Positions 46,301-57,197 of a DNA stretch of 64,000 bases are shown piece after piece. Position 1 is the first letter of the stretch. Each line of letters begins with the position of its first letter. Both the position numbers and the translations under genes were made by a program. This stretch comes from Deinandra increscens subsp. villosa (taxonomy: Eukaryota; Streptophyta; Magnoliopsida; Asterales; Asteraceae): contig JBCNJP010000012.1 of assembly GCA_039602395.1 (NCBI GenBank), positions 30,428,454-30,492,453 of the forward strand. The letters run 5' to 3'. The notes under the pieces are model-generated. The model made no database searches. It saw only the letters and a list, made by a program, of their open reading frames with translations, and had not been told where the DNA came from.

Positions 46301-49300
46301 TCTTTTGAAATAAATAACTGTTCAAATCTTTTATCTTTTTCTCTGGCACAGTGAATTCGCGAACAGACCTATTAACATGCAGAAAATGTTAAAACAAAAA
46401 CAGGATTAAGAACGGAAAGAGACTTTCAAATATACCAGCTTAATCTTTCCATAGCTGAACAAGCAAACAAATAACCACCATAGTAACTACAACTAAGCAT
46501 ATAATTGTTGTATTTAATAAAAGTATTGACAGGTAGACGACGTTTCTTAAATAAAATATAGTGTCTAGATACCTCTGCAACAAATGCACCAACATGCGTG
46601 TTGTCCTTGAAAGCAAGCCCTGGTAAGCGGATGATCAAGTGACGAGAAAACTTATCTGCCAAAAAAACACTGTTAGAAATATAGATATATAAGAGGGAAA
46701 ACTTGTAGAATAGTAATCAAGTTTCAAGTTTGATTCAATTAAGTCACTCATACTTTTTTGTCCCAATTAGATCACTTAATTTTCAATGGATGTTCTAATA
46801 CTCTATTTTTTTCCTATGATAGCAGGTTAACATGTTTATTTGATGTTTTTTCTTTTTCCTTTTTCTTATAGCATACGTTAATGTGGATTATAAAAAAACT
46901 AGTTATATATTATTAATTAAAATGATGTAAAAAAATATTAGACCTGCGATTTCATCCATTAATAAAAAGTGATTTCTAAATAAATAAAAAAACTCATACA
47001 AATCTATGATTTCTAAAAAAAAAAAAGACATACCAACAAAAAGTTAATCAAATATTATACGAATCTTGGATATTTTTTTTGCTTGGAAATTTTGTTTTGA
47101 TATATTTGATTAATCTTTTTTTATATGAATTTTGTTTAGAAATCACAAGTTTTAATGAATTTTTCGTTTGAAAATCGAAATGGATAAAATCGTAGGTCCA
47201 TGAAATTTTTGTATTATCTTTTAATTAATAATGTATAATTTTATTTTTCTAATCCATATTAACATATATTAAAAGAAAAAAAAATCAAATAGGCATGTTA
47301 ACCTACTATTATAGGTAAAATACATAGTATTAGGACATCCATCAAAAGTCAAGTGATCTAATTGTGACAAAAAAGTATGAGTGACTTAATGGGAACAAAC
47401 TTGAAACTTGGTTACTATTCTACAAAGTTTTCCCTATAAAATATTTTCAAATTGTTATCAATTGAATGTAGTATTTATAAAATAAACATGTAGAACTGAA
47501 TTTCCTCCATATATCCTTGTAAGTGCACATCACTTTATTTCATTTTATCAACTAGAGAAAATAACGACCCATCATATTTATGCAGTTGAGTATGAAATAA
47601 CTTTGTAGAGTCCAGTACACTATTTTTGGTTTTTAACAGTGATTCATCCAACCTCTTCAATTTTATACCTTTCGTTGAAGAGTCAAGTTCAACAATCCAG
47701 TTAGTGTCTCCTTCGATAGAGTACTTCTCAAGCAAGGCTTCAAAAGTAATTAATATGAGGAGATCAACCATTTCATCCCCGTTCTTCTCCGCATTCTCTT
47801 TTATGTTGAACTCCAAATCGTAATAAAGGTGGCATGGCAATCCCTATATATACCACTAATTCATCAAATAGGTTACAGCAAGTGACACTTCCCTGAAGCA
47901 ATGATATAGATATATAATGCCAGCATTGATGCATGATTTAAAAGTTTTACTATTTATCCCTTTGTAAGTATTCTTTGTATATATAGTTCCTGAACTACCC
48001 ATTATAACTCCAAACTGGCAACCAAAATTATCATGGTAACTTCAGCAATTTGAATGTGAAAAACAACTCTGGTTTCCAATTCCCTACTGAATTACATTAC
48101 AACATTGCATGTAGACAAAGACTAGTAACAAAGCCTTTACCTCTTGAATAACTTCATAATGGTGACGAAATTTAGAGCTCATGTTTATGTACCTATGAAT
48201 CAATGATAAGCAAAACAATCAACTCAAAGAAAGGGAGCACAATCATATTGTCTGCATAACTTATAAGTTATAACCATAAATGTGACAGTCGTGTTGAAAT
48301 ACGCACCTTCGCCAAAACTCTTTATACGTTGAAACAAGAAATCTTCTTTGTCCCGTGGCATGATCTTGGTAACTAAAAATATGTACACTTTTGTCGTCTT
48401 TCACATACTTCATAGCCTCATCCTGTCTGGGAAATGTGGCCCACACGTCCTCTCTTCACATGTGTATCACCAAAATAACCAATGAAGCATATACTAATAA
48501 CTAACAAAATGGCAAAATAAAATCAATAAAAATTGTAAAGACCTTGATTTATGTTGAGCAGCGAGTTCAACACGTATCTCATGTAACAATCGCAACAGCC
48601 GAGCTGGTCGTTTTGGAGGCACGCCTTGTGGAGAACCGTAGAAAACAACAGGAGAGAACTGACTTCCATTATTTAACTTCTTTTTTCCAACAGTTGGTGT
48701 ATAGAACTGAAACAAAACAAGGCATCCAGTTTGATTTCGCATAAAGATATAAGTTAGCTAGACATGTAAATGGTTTGTGCAAACAACGCTGGAAAAACAA
48801 TATTCCAAGACAATGGTCTTATTTAGTGTTATATAAAACGTCTACTACCATTTACCTGTAACTGTTCACAAATCTTTTGCAAAATAAAGTGAGATGAATG
48901 GTATATATAAGGGAATAAAAAAGATCAGCCTTTTGGTGGTGCGAATAGCTCAAAGATTAGGAAACAAAGGGAATTACATCCTGGATATTTGTTGCCGATT
49001 GCTGGTTCTTCCCATTTGAACCTGCAGAAGTGAAATCAACAGATGTTGATGGCTCTTCATTTGATTTATCTTGCTTTAATTTCTGCTTTTTGGTTTTCCT
49101 CCCTCCTGCAGCTGATTCTGAATAAGAAAACAGTAAGTATTGACTCATAGCATACCACCTAAGAAGCAAGACTAAATTAACACAATGCAAACACACAATG
49201 CAAACACACAACTTTAACAACGAACCCTAAACAACATACCCAGCAAATCCCACTCAGAGTAGGGTCTGGGAAGACTAAAATGAGGCACACCTTACCTCAA

Positions 49301-50707
49301 TCCTCATGGATAAAGAGGTTGCTCTCAAAAAGACCCTCGCTCTGAAAAACGTTCTATTTTTTCAAGAACATAAAATCATGCAAGAAATTCTAAATAAATC
49401 ATACAGTGATACAGACAAGTAGCCAATTGGCAGATACTCAAGTAAAAAAGCATATAGGCATGCAAGCATAGAGTAAGCGACACCTATGACTATGGGCTCG
49501 CCTAGGAGGCTAGGACTAAAAATAGAAGTAGAAAAAGAAGCTATCTTCTTCTACTACGACTAAGACTACCCACATCGGCAAATCCTTCCATATGCATTTG
49601 CTTATCGGGATCATATCCATGATTTATTTGGCGTTGGCGATGGAGCATGCAAAATCCTTCCATAATCGAATCAAAAACCCTTAATCACGGACATAAGTTT
49701 GATGGCTTTTGGTGGAACCCAGACTATTTTCCTTTTTTTAACTTGATTTATGTGTGTACGGGGTAGGTGATGATGTGGAAACTAAGAAGCGTAAGGATAT
49801 TTGTAGGGATAGAGGTGAAAATTGAGGTTTTGTATGTATTTATAAGAATCTGATGTGGCGAGTGACTAGGCACTAAGGGACTCTAAGGGCGCATCTAGGG
49901 ATGTGAATGGTCAAAGGCAACCTAAATCTAAGAGCATTCACACTCCATTCCCCAATCCATCCCCATAATTTTACTAAAAGATACTATTTTGTAAAGTTAT
50001 CGATCACTTTCTAAAAGTCTCTCACGTCTAATTCCTCATATTATCTCTATACAATTATATAATACTCTTTTATTCGTTACGTTTTCTCTTCCTACCACTC
50101 ACATCGAATCACAAAAAAAATTGAAATAATGGATATGAGGTTGAATAGTAACATCAAATTTGAAGATTAGCGTTGCTTCTCCTAAATGTTCAGGGATGAA
50201 GTGACATTATAAGTGTTTCTCCTTAAAATTTAGGAATGGGATGTGAATGCTCTTAGAAATCCCTAACCTGTGTCAGACAATAAACCCTAAAAGAGCTAAA
50301 ACTACAAATAATGTAACTTCCAAACTAGTGGATACCCAATATAAATGTAACATCATAACCCTTGCTGATACCAATTCCACAGTATCTATTACAAAAGGTA
50401 TTGCTAACTTGCATTTCAATTTCGTAAAGCAAGCTCTAACAATGTTCCGTGTACTTTCCGCTGAACAACTGATATGGATTCTTTTGAAGTTTAGCAGCAA
50501 CTAAATAACAATTGAAGTAATATCGATGTAAGAAATAAATCTGGATGTAACAAGAATGATCCAGAGTCCGAATTAGGTCAAATATATGATCCACGAAGAC
50601 GCGTGAGCCAGATGTAACGGATTGTGCAGAAACAAGGGAAGAGAGATCTTACGAGGTGGAGAGATGCCGCATTTGAAGCACTCAAACAGGCGATCAACGT
50701 CATCCAT
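40327..50707 (-). CDS. PRIMPOL: DNA-directed primase/polymerase (PrimPol), 14 coding exons
   Basis: Archaeo-eukaryotic primase family enzyme that reprimes stalled replication forks in nucleus and organelles. Coding exons (minus): 50707-50653, 49117-48978, 48706-48543, 48453-48307, 48192-48141, 47843-47669, 46655-46573, 46368-46156, 46036-45920, 45755-45614, 45502-45395, 40940-40875, 40759-40557, 40416-40327. All have GT/AG borders, phases agree, total 1755 nt = 584 residues, near the family's usual length. Starts MDDVDRLFECFKCGISPP. Motif I YYDLEF (Asp195, Glu197), motif II FSRHLIIR (Ser248, His250), motif III VDTAVYTRNR (Asp308). The zinc knuckle Cys454, His461, Cys481, Cys486 has the same 7/20/5 spacing as human C419/H426/C446/C451. 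Acidic C-terminus DQVWDEDDGWW resembles the RPA-binding motif. Only intact host gene here. Exon borders are my manual reading. Confidence 0.93.
41008..41504. mobile_element. Tourist-like MITE (PIF/Harbinger type) in PrimPol intron 11
   Basis: Terminal inverted repeats GGCTGTGTTTGGCGC / GCGCCAAACACAGCC are flanked by TAA on both sides (41005-41007, 41505-41507), the Harbinger target duplication. 497 bp, no ORF. The inside is built from the palindrome AGCTAGCT: I count 18 GCTAGC sites. A second inverted pair (TACCAAACGGGGCTTTT and AAAAGCCCCGTTTGGTA, 41375-41432) lies near the middle. Confidence 0.85.
41647..41829. repeat. Left copy of the 183-bp flanking duplication
   Basis: Runs from GATCAAAAGCTAAAAGGG to TTATTTACAAAAA and ends exactly at the 5' LTR. 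It is repeated at 44543-44725 with a single base change (CCTCATAAACC / CCTCTTAAACC). Confidence 0.95.
41830..42093 (+). repeat. 5' LTR of the gag-only element
   Basis: 264 bp, TG...CA ends. Contains TTATATAAACCC (about 41979-41990), a likely TATA region with about 110 bases to the LTR end. Confidence 0.9.
42096..42107 (+). other. Primer binding site of the gag-only element
   Basis: TGGTATCAGAGC, complementary to the initiator-Met tRNA 3' end, two bases after the LTR. Confidence 0.9.
43072..43265 (+). repeat. Degenerate array of CCTtaGTGGT motifs in the leader
   Basis: Ten copies of CCT(TA/TC/GT/TT)GTGGT spaced 14-23 bases in the untranslated leader, just upstream of gag. No reading frame is kept, so an RNA-level or structural role is more likely than coding. 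Confidence 0.8.
43336..44220 (+). CDS. Copia-type Gag polyprotein of the non-autonomous element
   Basis: 294 residues, intact. Starts MTEKEKEGSMSIQVREQ. N-terminal LTETNYTTWALLMETILKAY is the DUF4219-type start; the middle (KEVWDSIKTRYLGAD, LQTLRSELEMLKMKPKESVS, LLGSLPKEFLPIV) is the UBN2 capsid-like domain. One CCHC knuckle, CYACGNYGHFAKEC (residues about 256-269), binds RNA. No protease or RT follows: TGA, about 45 bases, then the polypurine tract. It forms the particle that packages the element RNA; reverse transcriptase must come from other copia elements. Overlaps a host intron in antisense. Confidence 0.92.
   Translation: MTEKEKEGSMSIQVREQGNVSIQCPKLTETNYTTWALLMETILKAYSLWEAISGTKEVEDKKMYTAKAMILQTLPEDVLMQVAQYSTAKEVWDSIKTRYLGADLGQKARLQTLRSELEMLKMKPKESVSDFAGKIGSIKAKFKSLGTNLEDKTIVRKLLGSLPKEFLPIVATIEQYSDVDTISFEEAVGRIMAFGERIKSKDEPEDDISKLLLTDSSSHPKSGNQERGRGKSFNKEGKGRERSMNQANKDKSGFRCYACGNYGHFAKECTKWKDKPKDNQQESHLICDEEPTLL
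44266..44278 (+). other. Polypurine tract of the gag-only element
   Basis: TTAAGGGGGAGAA directly before the 3' LTR; primes plus-strand DNA synthesis. Confidence 0.85.
44279..44542 (+). repeat. 3' LTR of the gag-only element
   Basis: 264 bp, nearly identical to 41830-42093. Confidence 0.92.
44543..44725. repeat. Right copy of the 183-bp flanking duplication
   Basis: Begins exactly after the 3' LTR. Followed by TGGATTAAAAAGG, unrelated to the LTR start TGAAGGC apart from the first TG. Confidence 0.95.
44726..45111. other. PrimPol intron 11 sequence, hAT-like fragment
   Basis: On the minus strand TTAGAGGTGCCAAGATGGGTGGG ends at about 44800-44822 and resembles a hAT-type terminus with no visible partner. 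Otherwise unremarkable intron sequence. Confidence 0.35.
45112..45295 (-). mobile_element. tRNA-derived SINE in PrimPol intron 11
   Basis: Flanked by an exact 11-bp target duplication CCAAAGCTTAT (45101-45111, 45296-45306). On the minus strand it starts AACCTTCAAGGAATGG, then the pol III A box TGGCGTAGTGGTAAGC and a B-box-like GGTTTCATGCC about 35 bases later, and ends A-rich (ATAATTAAAAAAATA). 184 bp. CCTTCAAG and CTTGAAGG near the two ends of the head can pair. Same orientation as the host gene. Confidence 0.85.
46695..47434. mobile_element. Foldback element with long inverted repeats in PrimPol intron 6
   Basis: GGGAAAACTTGTAGAATAGT at the left and its complement at the right (ACTATTCTACAAAGTTTTCCC) start inverted arms that stay alignable for more than 250 bases, including AAGTCACTCATACTTTTTTG and GGTTAACATG. 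740 bp, no ORF. The long arms suggest a Mutator-like (TIR-MULE) MITE. The target duplication is not clear (TATAAGA / TATAAAA). Confidence 0.75.
49240..49365 (+). repeat. Interspersed repeat fragment (SINE-like) in intron 1
   Basis: CCACTCAGAGTAGGGTCTGGGAAG, then ACACCTTACCTCAATCC, AAGAGGTTGCT and AAAGACCCTCGCTC, similar to a repeat widespread in plant genomes (GGGTCTGGGGAGGGT ... ACCTTACCCCTACC ... AGAGGCTGTTTCC). From memory of the motif only. Confidence 0.35.
49928..50256. mobile_element. MITE in PrimPol intron 1
   Basis: Inverted termini CTAAGAGCATTCACACTCC and GGATGTGAATGCTCTTAG, flanked on both sides by AAAT. 329 bp, AT-rich inside, no ORF. The superfamily cannot be fixed from this. Confidence 0.65.
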
Positions 50708-50940
50708 GGTCTGTATTTTCTTAGAATCAACCATTTGGCACCGATGGGTGGGACTGAGGGCATCTCAGTTTTTTGTGGGCGGGAACTTGCAAAGTTTCAG
50801 GAGAAAAGATCTCGGTACGGGTTTGGGTAAAACCCGCAATCCCGCATCATGCTCCAGTATACGTGTGCGTTTCGTGCTAGTATTCGTATCCCATTTATAA
50901 CTGATTTTTACTTATTGCACCCCCTCCTTCAACTTCTAGA
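50708..50940 (-). promoter_or_regulatory. Upstream region of PrimPol
   Basis: Runs from the ATG at 50707 upwards. No convincing TATA box, as is common for replication and repair genes. Contains the Ser/Pro-poor leader before ACCATGG, a good plant start context. Confidence 0.3.
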
Positions 50941-51545
50941 TAATTACCACTCAAACCTTTTAATTTTAATTTTGTATATTTTAACTAATAATTTTTTAAA
51001 CAGCTTATTTTTATAAAAAATTAAAAAAAAATTATAAAAAATATAACTCTTTAAAAAAACATTTTAATTTTTTTTAAACTTAGCGTTCTTTAAAAAAAAA
51101 CTGTTTAAAAAACTTTTTAAAAAGTTGTTTACAAAACTGTTCAGGAAACTTTTAAAAACGTTTTTAAAAATAACGGTATTAAAAAATGTTTTTAAACAGT
51201 TTTGAAAAATGATTATCATTTTTAATAAAAAATAAAACTGGTAAATTTTTTTTTTATTGTTTAAAAAACGGTTTTTATTTAAAAGTTGTTTAATAAACGC
51301 TTTTTTTTTAAATTTGTTTAAAAACGTTTTTTTTAATGTTAAAAAACGTTTTTATAAAAAGTCTGTTTAAAACGTTTTTTTTTTCTAAAATGAAAAAAAA
51401 ACTCTTTAAAAAACGTTAAAAAACTGTTGAAAAAAACTTAAAACGTTTTTAAATAGTTTTAAAAAAAATGATTATCTTTTTTGTTATTTTATTTTAAAAA
51501 AAAGCTGTTTAAAATAAACTATCTTTATAAAAATAATTTTATAGG
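50941..51545. repeat. AT-rich low-complexity block of AAACG/CGTTT palindromes
   Basis: Runs of A and T broken by many GTTTAAAAAACGTTTTTT-type units in both orientations. No gene. Could form many hairpins. Confidence 0.7.
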
Positions 51546-52004
51546 GGTGGAATATGATAATTTTTAAAATAAAATTAGAACCACCCCAACTTAGTAAGAA
51601 GCCAAGAAGAGGAACAAAAACAAGAAACAAACAAAAGGAAGAACGAGAAAAGGACTTACATTTTAAAACTATCTTAATCCTCTCACTTTACACCTTGTTC
51701 CCTATGTTCCCGAGTTCACTTAAGAAGAAAAAGAAGAGAATTGAAAGGAAATAGTAACACATTTGCTTTCATGGGTTTCATTTAAGGAGGGCAAAAAAAG
51801 AAGGAAAAATATTTGGTGTTCCAGGGTTTCAGTTAAGAAGGAAAAATAAAGAAAAAGGAAGGAAAGTAAAGCCAAAACTGATATATTTTTATTTCCTTCC
51901 AATTTGGAGAGAAAGGAAAATAAAGTAATCCCCTCCAACTCCCTCTATTTTTCTTTTCTTCCCTTTCTTTTCTTTTCTTGTTAAATGAATTCGGGAGCAA
52001 TGCG
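51546..52004. other. Purine-rich spacer with a 25-bp direct repeat
   Basis: AATCCCCTCCAACTCCCTC + TATTTTT occurs at about 51928-51953 and 52007-52032, with 53 pyrimidine-rich bases between. AAGAAGGAAAAA-like purine runs elsewhere. No gene seen. Confidence 0.5.
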
Positions 52005-52740
52005 TTAATCCCCTCCAACTCCCTCTATTTTTAACTCATAAGAAACTAAGACATTTAACGTCGTTAAAAATATCGGGATGAAAGGTTTCTTGTCTTGAAA
52101 AATTGCATTGTTTCTACTCTTCCATAGCACCCAACATGTTGTAAGAATTACCGCATAGAAAATCGATTTACTCTTGCGATCAAAGTGAGAATCTTCCACT
52201 AATTTAACCAAATCTTCCATGTCAAAAGCATAAATCTAAGGAACCCTACACCAAGCCGAGATCAAGTTCCAAAGAAAACCGTTGTCCTACATCCGATGAG
52301 CAAATAATACACCGTCTCCTTTCCATCCCCACAAATCGGGCAACTCTCATCTTCGATAATAACGTTCCGTCTCACGAGAGCATCTTTAGTTGGCACTCTC
52401 CCTTTCAATGCCCTCCAAAAGAATAAATTTATCTTTGTCGGCACCAATTTATTCCACGGCATGATAAAAGAGTCGAGAGAGATTGAGGATTTTTGCACCA
52501 AACTTTGGATACACCCCACAGAAAAACTCTGGAGCTGTCACATTTCCACACAACCCGATTCCCCTCATAGACGATTAGACCCCCCAAATCCACCGAGTCC
52601 TGCTGCACAAATCAATAATCCTATAAATATTGTTCCACACTCCCCGAGCTCCCTACCAACAGAAACCAAACCCACAGGAGTGACTTTTTAGTGAATGTCA
52701 TATACCACTTTCCTCTATAGTCTATCTGGGTCATTATGGA
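52005..52740 (-). pseudogene. LINE zf-RVT remnant
   Basis: Minus strand: WNKLVPTKINLFFWRALKGR, VPTKDALVRRNVI, SCPICGDGKETVYYLLIGC (52519-52262), then after a frameshift VILTTCWVLWKSRNNAIFQD (52150-52085). This is the zinc-binding region downstream of RT in plant LINEs. No RT core is visible upstream. Different subfamily from the LINE at 38.3 kb. Confidence 0.8.
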
Positions 52741-55572
52741 ACCGCCAAATCCACTTAGCTAATAAACATATATTAGTGACGTCGAATGGTGTGACAACTC
52801 GTCTGAAAAACTAGGTCAAACCCTACTTATTGACTATATTTATATACGTGTATATCCGTGCTTGACCTAAACTAGTAATAACATTAGTAAACACTGTGCA
52901 CAGAAACGTCCACCATTGACAAATTCCCACGTTTGTAGTGAAAAACATACCAGTAACAAACAAAAAGGTTCACCATGTGATCGATGGAACTTCAATAATA
53001 AAAACAAATATAAAAAGTAATTTGTATATTTCCTCAAACGGTGTCGTGAGAAATCACACCAACACCCGACAACTCATAGGCGAACATTACATTTAAAACT
53101 ATTACCGGTTTTAAATCATGGAATATTCGAGCTTAGAAGCAGAAAGATCAAGTTATTTATTTCCTTACGCGATTACGCAATCAAATGAAATAAATAAAAC
53201 CAAAAATCCTAAATAATTAAGTTGCGATCAAACAATAATTATATAACAATGTTGTGACCTCGTAAATTATTTAGCAACTCGTCCCGATCAAAACCGTGGA
53301 ATGGTTTGGCTTAAAACGCAATTTATCAAATTGGGCCAGGCCCGGGCCAATAAAGCAAATCGAACAAACCGAGCTCAAAACACGGCCCGACAAGCCAACC
53401 GACAACTTTAATCTATAATGTATCCCTCTCGGCTAATTTTAGTAATTAACGGGACTAACCGTGTCAAAACCGGAGAAAGCCTCGTATACCGGCTCGGCAC
53501 GAGCCATACCGGCCCGACACCCGTTATTCTAAAATTTCGGCCCGAACAAAAACCCATCAACTTAGTGGTTATTATTTTATGAATACACTACCAATATAGT
53601 TGTGGTTTTTATAAAAATTAGGATGATTAGTGAAGCTTTTAAAAAATTAATAAACTACACATCTCCTAAAATATCTAGCCTTATCCTCCCTAACCCAAGT
53701 TAATTAAAACTAACCATGATCATTAGTTTTCTAACTAAGGTTACCTAATTAGACATGTGTGGAAAAGGGTACACAACCCATGCCTCCTTCTCCACTCTAA
53801 CACACAACCTAACCATTCAAAAAACCCCTCACCCTCACCACCGATCGGCACCCTCACCACCACCTTCCACCGCTGGTGATCACAGTCACCACCATCCCGC
53901 AGCTGCTACTGCAGTCCGACGACCACCGCACACCACCATCACCCCACTACCTCTCGCTCTCTTCGCAACCACGAGACCACCACCGCCACCTTTATCGTCA
54001 AGATCTATTGCCACCTCCACCATCATCAACCCTCGCCATCTCCATCACCATCATCCTCCTCGTCATTCCTCACCATCACAACCACCGTAAACCACCACCA
54101 ACACCATCTCTCTCTCATTGTAAGCTCCTAACCTCCTTTCCTTTACGTTGTCTACATAAAATGTTACACCAATGAAACCCTCGAGTCTTGATGATCTAGT
54201 TTTCCTCTCGGGTTAAAACCCCACATAAAATGGTGAACTTTCCTTTCCTTTCTTTGAGCATTTCGTGGATCAAACTACATTGTGATGCCCTCAGGGTTTA
54301 ATATTGTCACAACTGTGGGTCTTGAGTTAGAGAAACCGAGTGATGAGCCGAATGGCATACCCGGGAGTATTTACACTCAAGATTGAGTCACCAAATGTTA
54401 TTTCTTGTATATCTTTTGCTTCGTAATCAAGAAACCCTAAAATGGTTATAAAACACAATATGATCATGAGTTGTAATTATATTTAAGAACTCTTAACATT
54501 CGGGTGAAATGAAACCCATCAACAAAGTCTTAACTTAACACATGTTTATATGTTGTTACAACTTATTATGTGTTAATATGTATTTCTATTAGTTAAAATC
54601 TTGATAGATTATGTTTATGATGAGTAACAAATGGACACAACATAATTTGGGATAGAAATCATGTGGTAAACAAGCTATGGCAATATATCTTAAAACCATC
54701 GGACTAATGACTTAAAATGGAAGAAAACCATGGATAAACAAATGGTGACCAAAAGTCGGACCTATTTCGGATTTTAGACAAATGAAGACTAACACAAAGA
54801 CTTTTATTTTTAGGAAAAAAATGCATTTTGACACATTTACTTTTTCGATTATTCGATAAAACATTTTGATATCAATTAAACTTGTTAAATCATTTTGATT
54901 GTTCAAAGACGTAGAGTTATTCGATAAGAATGATATCGGTTAAAGACTCGAATTTATTATAATAGACGACTATTATTATTATTATTATAATTATCCAATC
55001 CATTCTGAAGAAATGAAACCTTTTATATTTCATTTTATCAATGTTTAAGGATAGACCTAAGATAAACACTATATTTTGGATAAATTTGTCTATCATTATT
55101 TTCCAAGCATAAGTTCACTCACGGCCCGACACATCGTGGTCCACCAAACTTGCATTCGCAATTCTTTTTATCAACAGGTTTCGAATACAAGTTTTGATTT
55201 AAAGAAACGTCGAAATAAATAATACGCCTTATTATTTATCACGACGAATGGAAAATGATATAAATATATATATATATGTTATATATAACTTAACGAGCAA
55301 TTGATTTACTTATAACTCACACTTATCATATGTCTATGGAGTCAGAAGTACTATCAAAGCACAAATATTTATTTTTAATAAATATTATTTTGAACGGGTT
55401 TTCCAAACATACAAACGGGAATGAATTGTCAAGACTCGACCAGGATCATTGGTTAACTAAAACGTTATCCAATTGAATCAAGACCAAAGACTTGTTTTAT
55501 TATTATATTTGATATTAGGACATCGATCACTTACGACTCGTATCAGCTGCCACAATTATTCACCATGAAGAG

Positions 55573-56092
55573 GTGAGTTTCACAACCCCTTTATTTTAAA
55601 ACTGTTTAAATACTATGGGGAGAAATCATGATCAAACAAATCTTTTTACTTGATATTATGGTACAACTGTTACGCCTTATTGATTATCTGTTCTTTCATA
55701 CCCCTTCATAGTAATTTGTTATACAACATATTGCTACAAATCCCACCATCAATTGATTTTAATTAGTTCCTATAACGAAACGATAACTAGGGAATAGATC
55801 TATTTGGGTTGACAACCCTGCCTTAATTGGTAGCTCCAATTCTGACTCCACGGTAACAGTCACGGGGTACATGTCAGTTATTCCATGCCATTGGTACTTC
55901 TTAGGGGAAGTTACCATAGGTGGGTAAATCTGTTAGTGTTTGAAATCAAGGTACAAGTAGATCAATGCAACGACGAGTAAACCATTATAATATCTTGTAT
56001 ATCATCAACTGTTTACAAATACATTTTGTAGAGTCCTAAACCTGTGAACTCACCAACATTACGTTGACCTTTTAAACTCATGTATTTCTCAG
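55573..56092 (+). other. Intron-like interval in the LTR of the third element
   Basis: AGAG|GTGAGTTTCACAAC donor and GTATTTCTCAG|GTAAC acceptor, 520 bp. Confidence 0.45.
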
Positions 56093-56273
56093 GTAACTAA
56101 GAATCGCTCTGGTGTGCAAATGGGAAGTCTATCAATCACTAGGGGATGGAGTCATGGTCACCCCTTTTCTATTTAAGTAAATCATGAACACTCGTAATTT
56201 CTATCGTAATGTTATCGTTTTAAATTTGTAAGACAATGTTATCTTTTATGAAATCCGCTGCAACTTTGATAAC

Positions 56274-56832
56274 TAGGGGTGTTCAAAAATATCCGAGTCC
56301 GAATCCGTATCCGAATTATCCGAAATTCCGTATCCGAATTATCCGAAAATTTCGGATATCCGGAATTTCGGATATCCGAAACTCGGATATCCGAAAATTC
56401 GGACTTGGACTTGGACAAGAATTTACAAAATTTTCGGAAGTTTCGGATACCCGGTATCCGAAAATTTAAATAAATTAAAATAAATTTTATATTAAAAAAA
56501 TAAGGAATTATTGAATACTTGGACTATGTTTATTTGTTTTGTCGTTTTTTAGGTCGAACTTATGTTTATTTGTATTTGAAGACTTGGAATATGTTTATTT
56601 GTTTTGTCGTTTTGTCGTTTTTTTGGTTAAATTGTGGTTTTTTTTTAAAAAACTGGATTTTCGGATATCCGTTTTAACTATCCGAGTCCAGTCCGAAATT
56701 TCGGATATCCGAAATTTCGGATATCCGAAATTTCGGACTTGGACTTGGACAACGAAAATTGATATCCGAAATTTTCGGATACCCGAAATTCGGATATCCG
56801 AAATTCCGGGTATCCGGTTTTGAACACCCCTA
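56274..56832. mobile_element. hAT-type MITE inside the LTR
   Basis: Exact 8-bp target duplication TTGATAAC (56266-56273, 56833-56840). Termini TAGGGGTGTTCAAAA / TTTTGAACACCCCTA. 559 bp, no ORF. Both subterminal parts consist of the palindrome TTTCGGATATCCGAAA and variants, with GGACTTGGACTTGGAC twice in direct orientation (56401, 56737). Confidence 0.92.
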
Positions 56833-56946
56833 TTGATAACTACTTGGTTTTCAAACGTAAACGAAACTGATAGAGGTCGTTCCTTGTATCTGCATAACCC
56901 CATGACGTCACATGCCCAAGTAATAAAAACATTGGGGTGTGACAAA

Positions 56947-56959
56947 TGGTACAGAGACG
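56947..56959 (+). other. Primer binding site, degenerate
   Basis: TGGTACAGAGACG two bases after the LTR end; one base deleted and others changed relative to TGGTATCAGAGCC. Confidence 0.6.
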
Positions 56960-57197
56960 TGGTTATGGCGAACTAGGTAACAAAAACAAGAAAATCTAGA
57001 CTATAGCCCGCTCTACGAGACTTCCATTTGCATACGAGACTCGCTACCAACATCCTGAGGTACACTTATGAAAATGCGTGTCATAACTCATGTGTAGCCT
57101 TATTTTTACTTGTATATATTTAACTGTTTATACTTTGCTTAAATATATATTTGACTGTTACTAACATTGTTTTGTCTTGGAACATGTTATCGTAGAG

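Larger units (their letters stand above)
52790..56944 (+). mobile_element. Ty3/gypsy 5' LTR, third element
   Basis: Begins TGTGACAACTCG and ends GGGGTGTGACA at 56944, about 4.2 kb with a hAT MITE inside (about 3.6 kb without). Shares the GTGAGTTTCAC (55573), GGGTTGACAACCC (55806), GTGAACTCACCAAC (56044) and TATTTCTCAG (56083) blocks with the other LTRs. A stretch at 53755-54090 is His/Pro/Ser-rich when translated (CCACCATCA repeats) and is leader sequence rather than a gene. Confidence 0.8.

Noticed and set aside
50247..50900. Plus-strand ORFs over PrimPol exon 1 and intron 1
   Set aside because: Antisense to a gene with consistent splice phases and lacking any family motif.
53755..54175. 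His/Pro/Ser-rich ORFs of about 100 codons
   Set aside because: Low-complexity CCACCATCA repeats inside an LTR leader; no domain, overlapping frames look equally biased.
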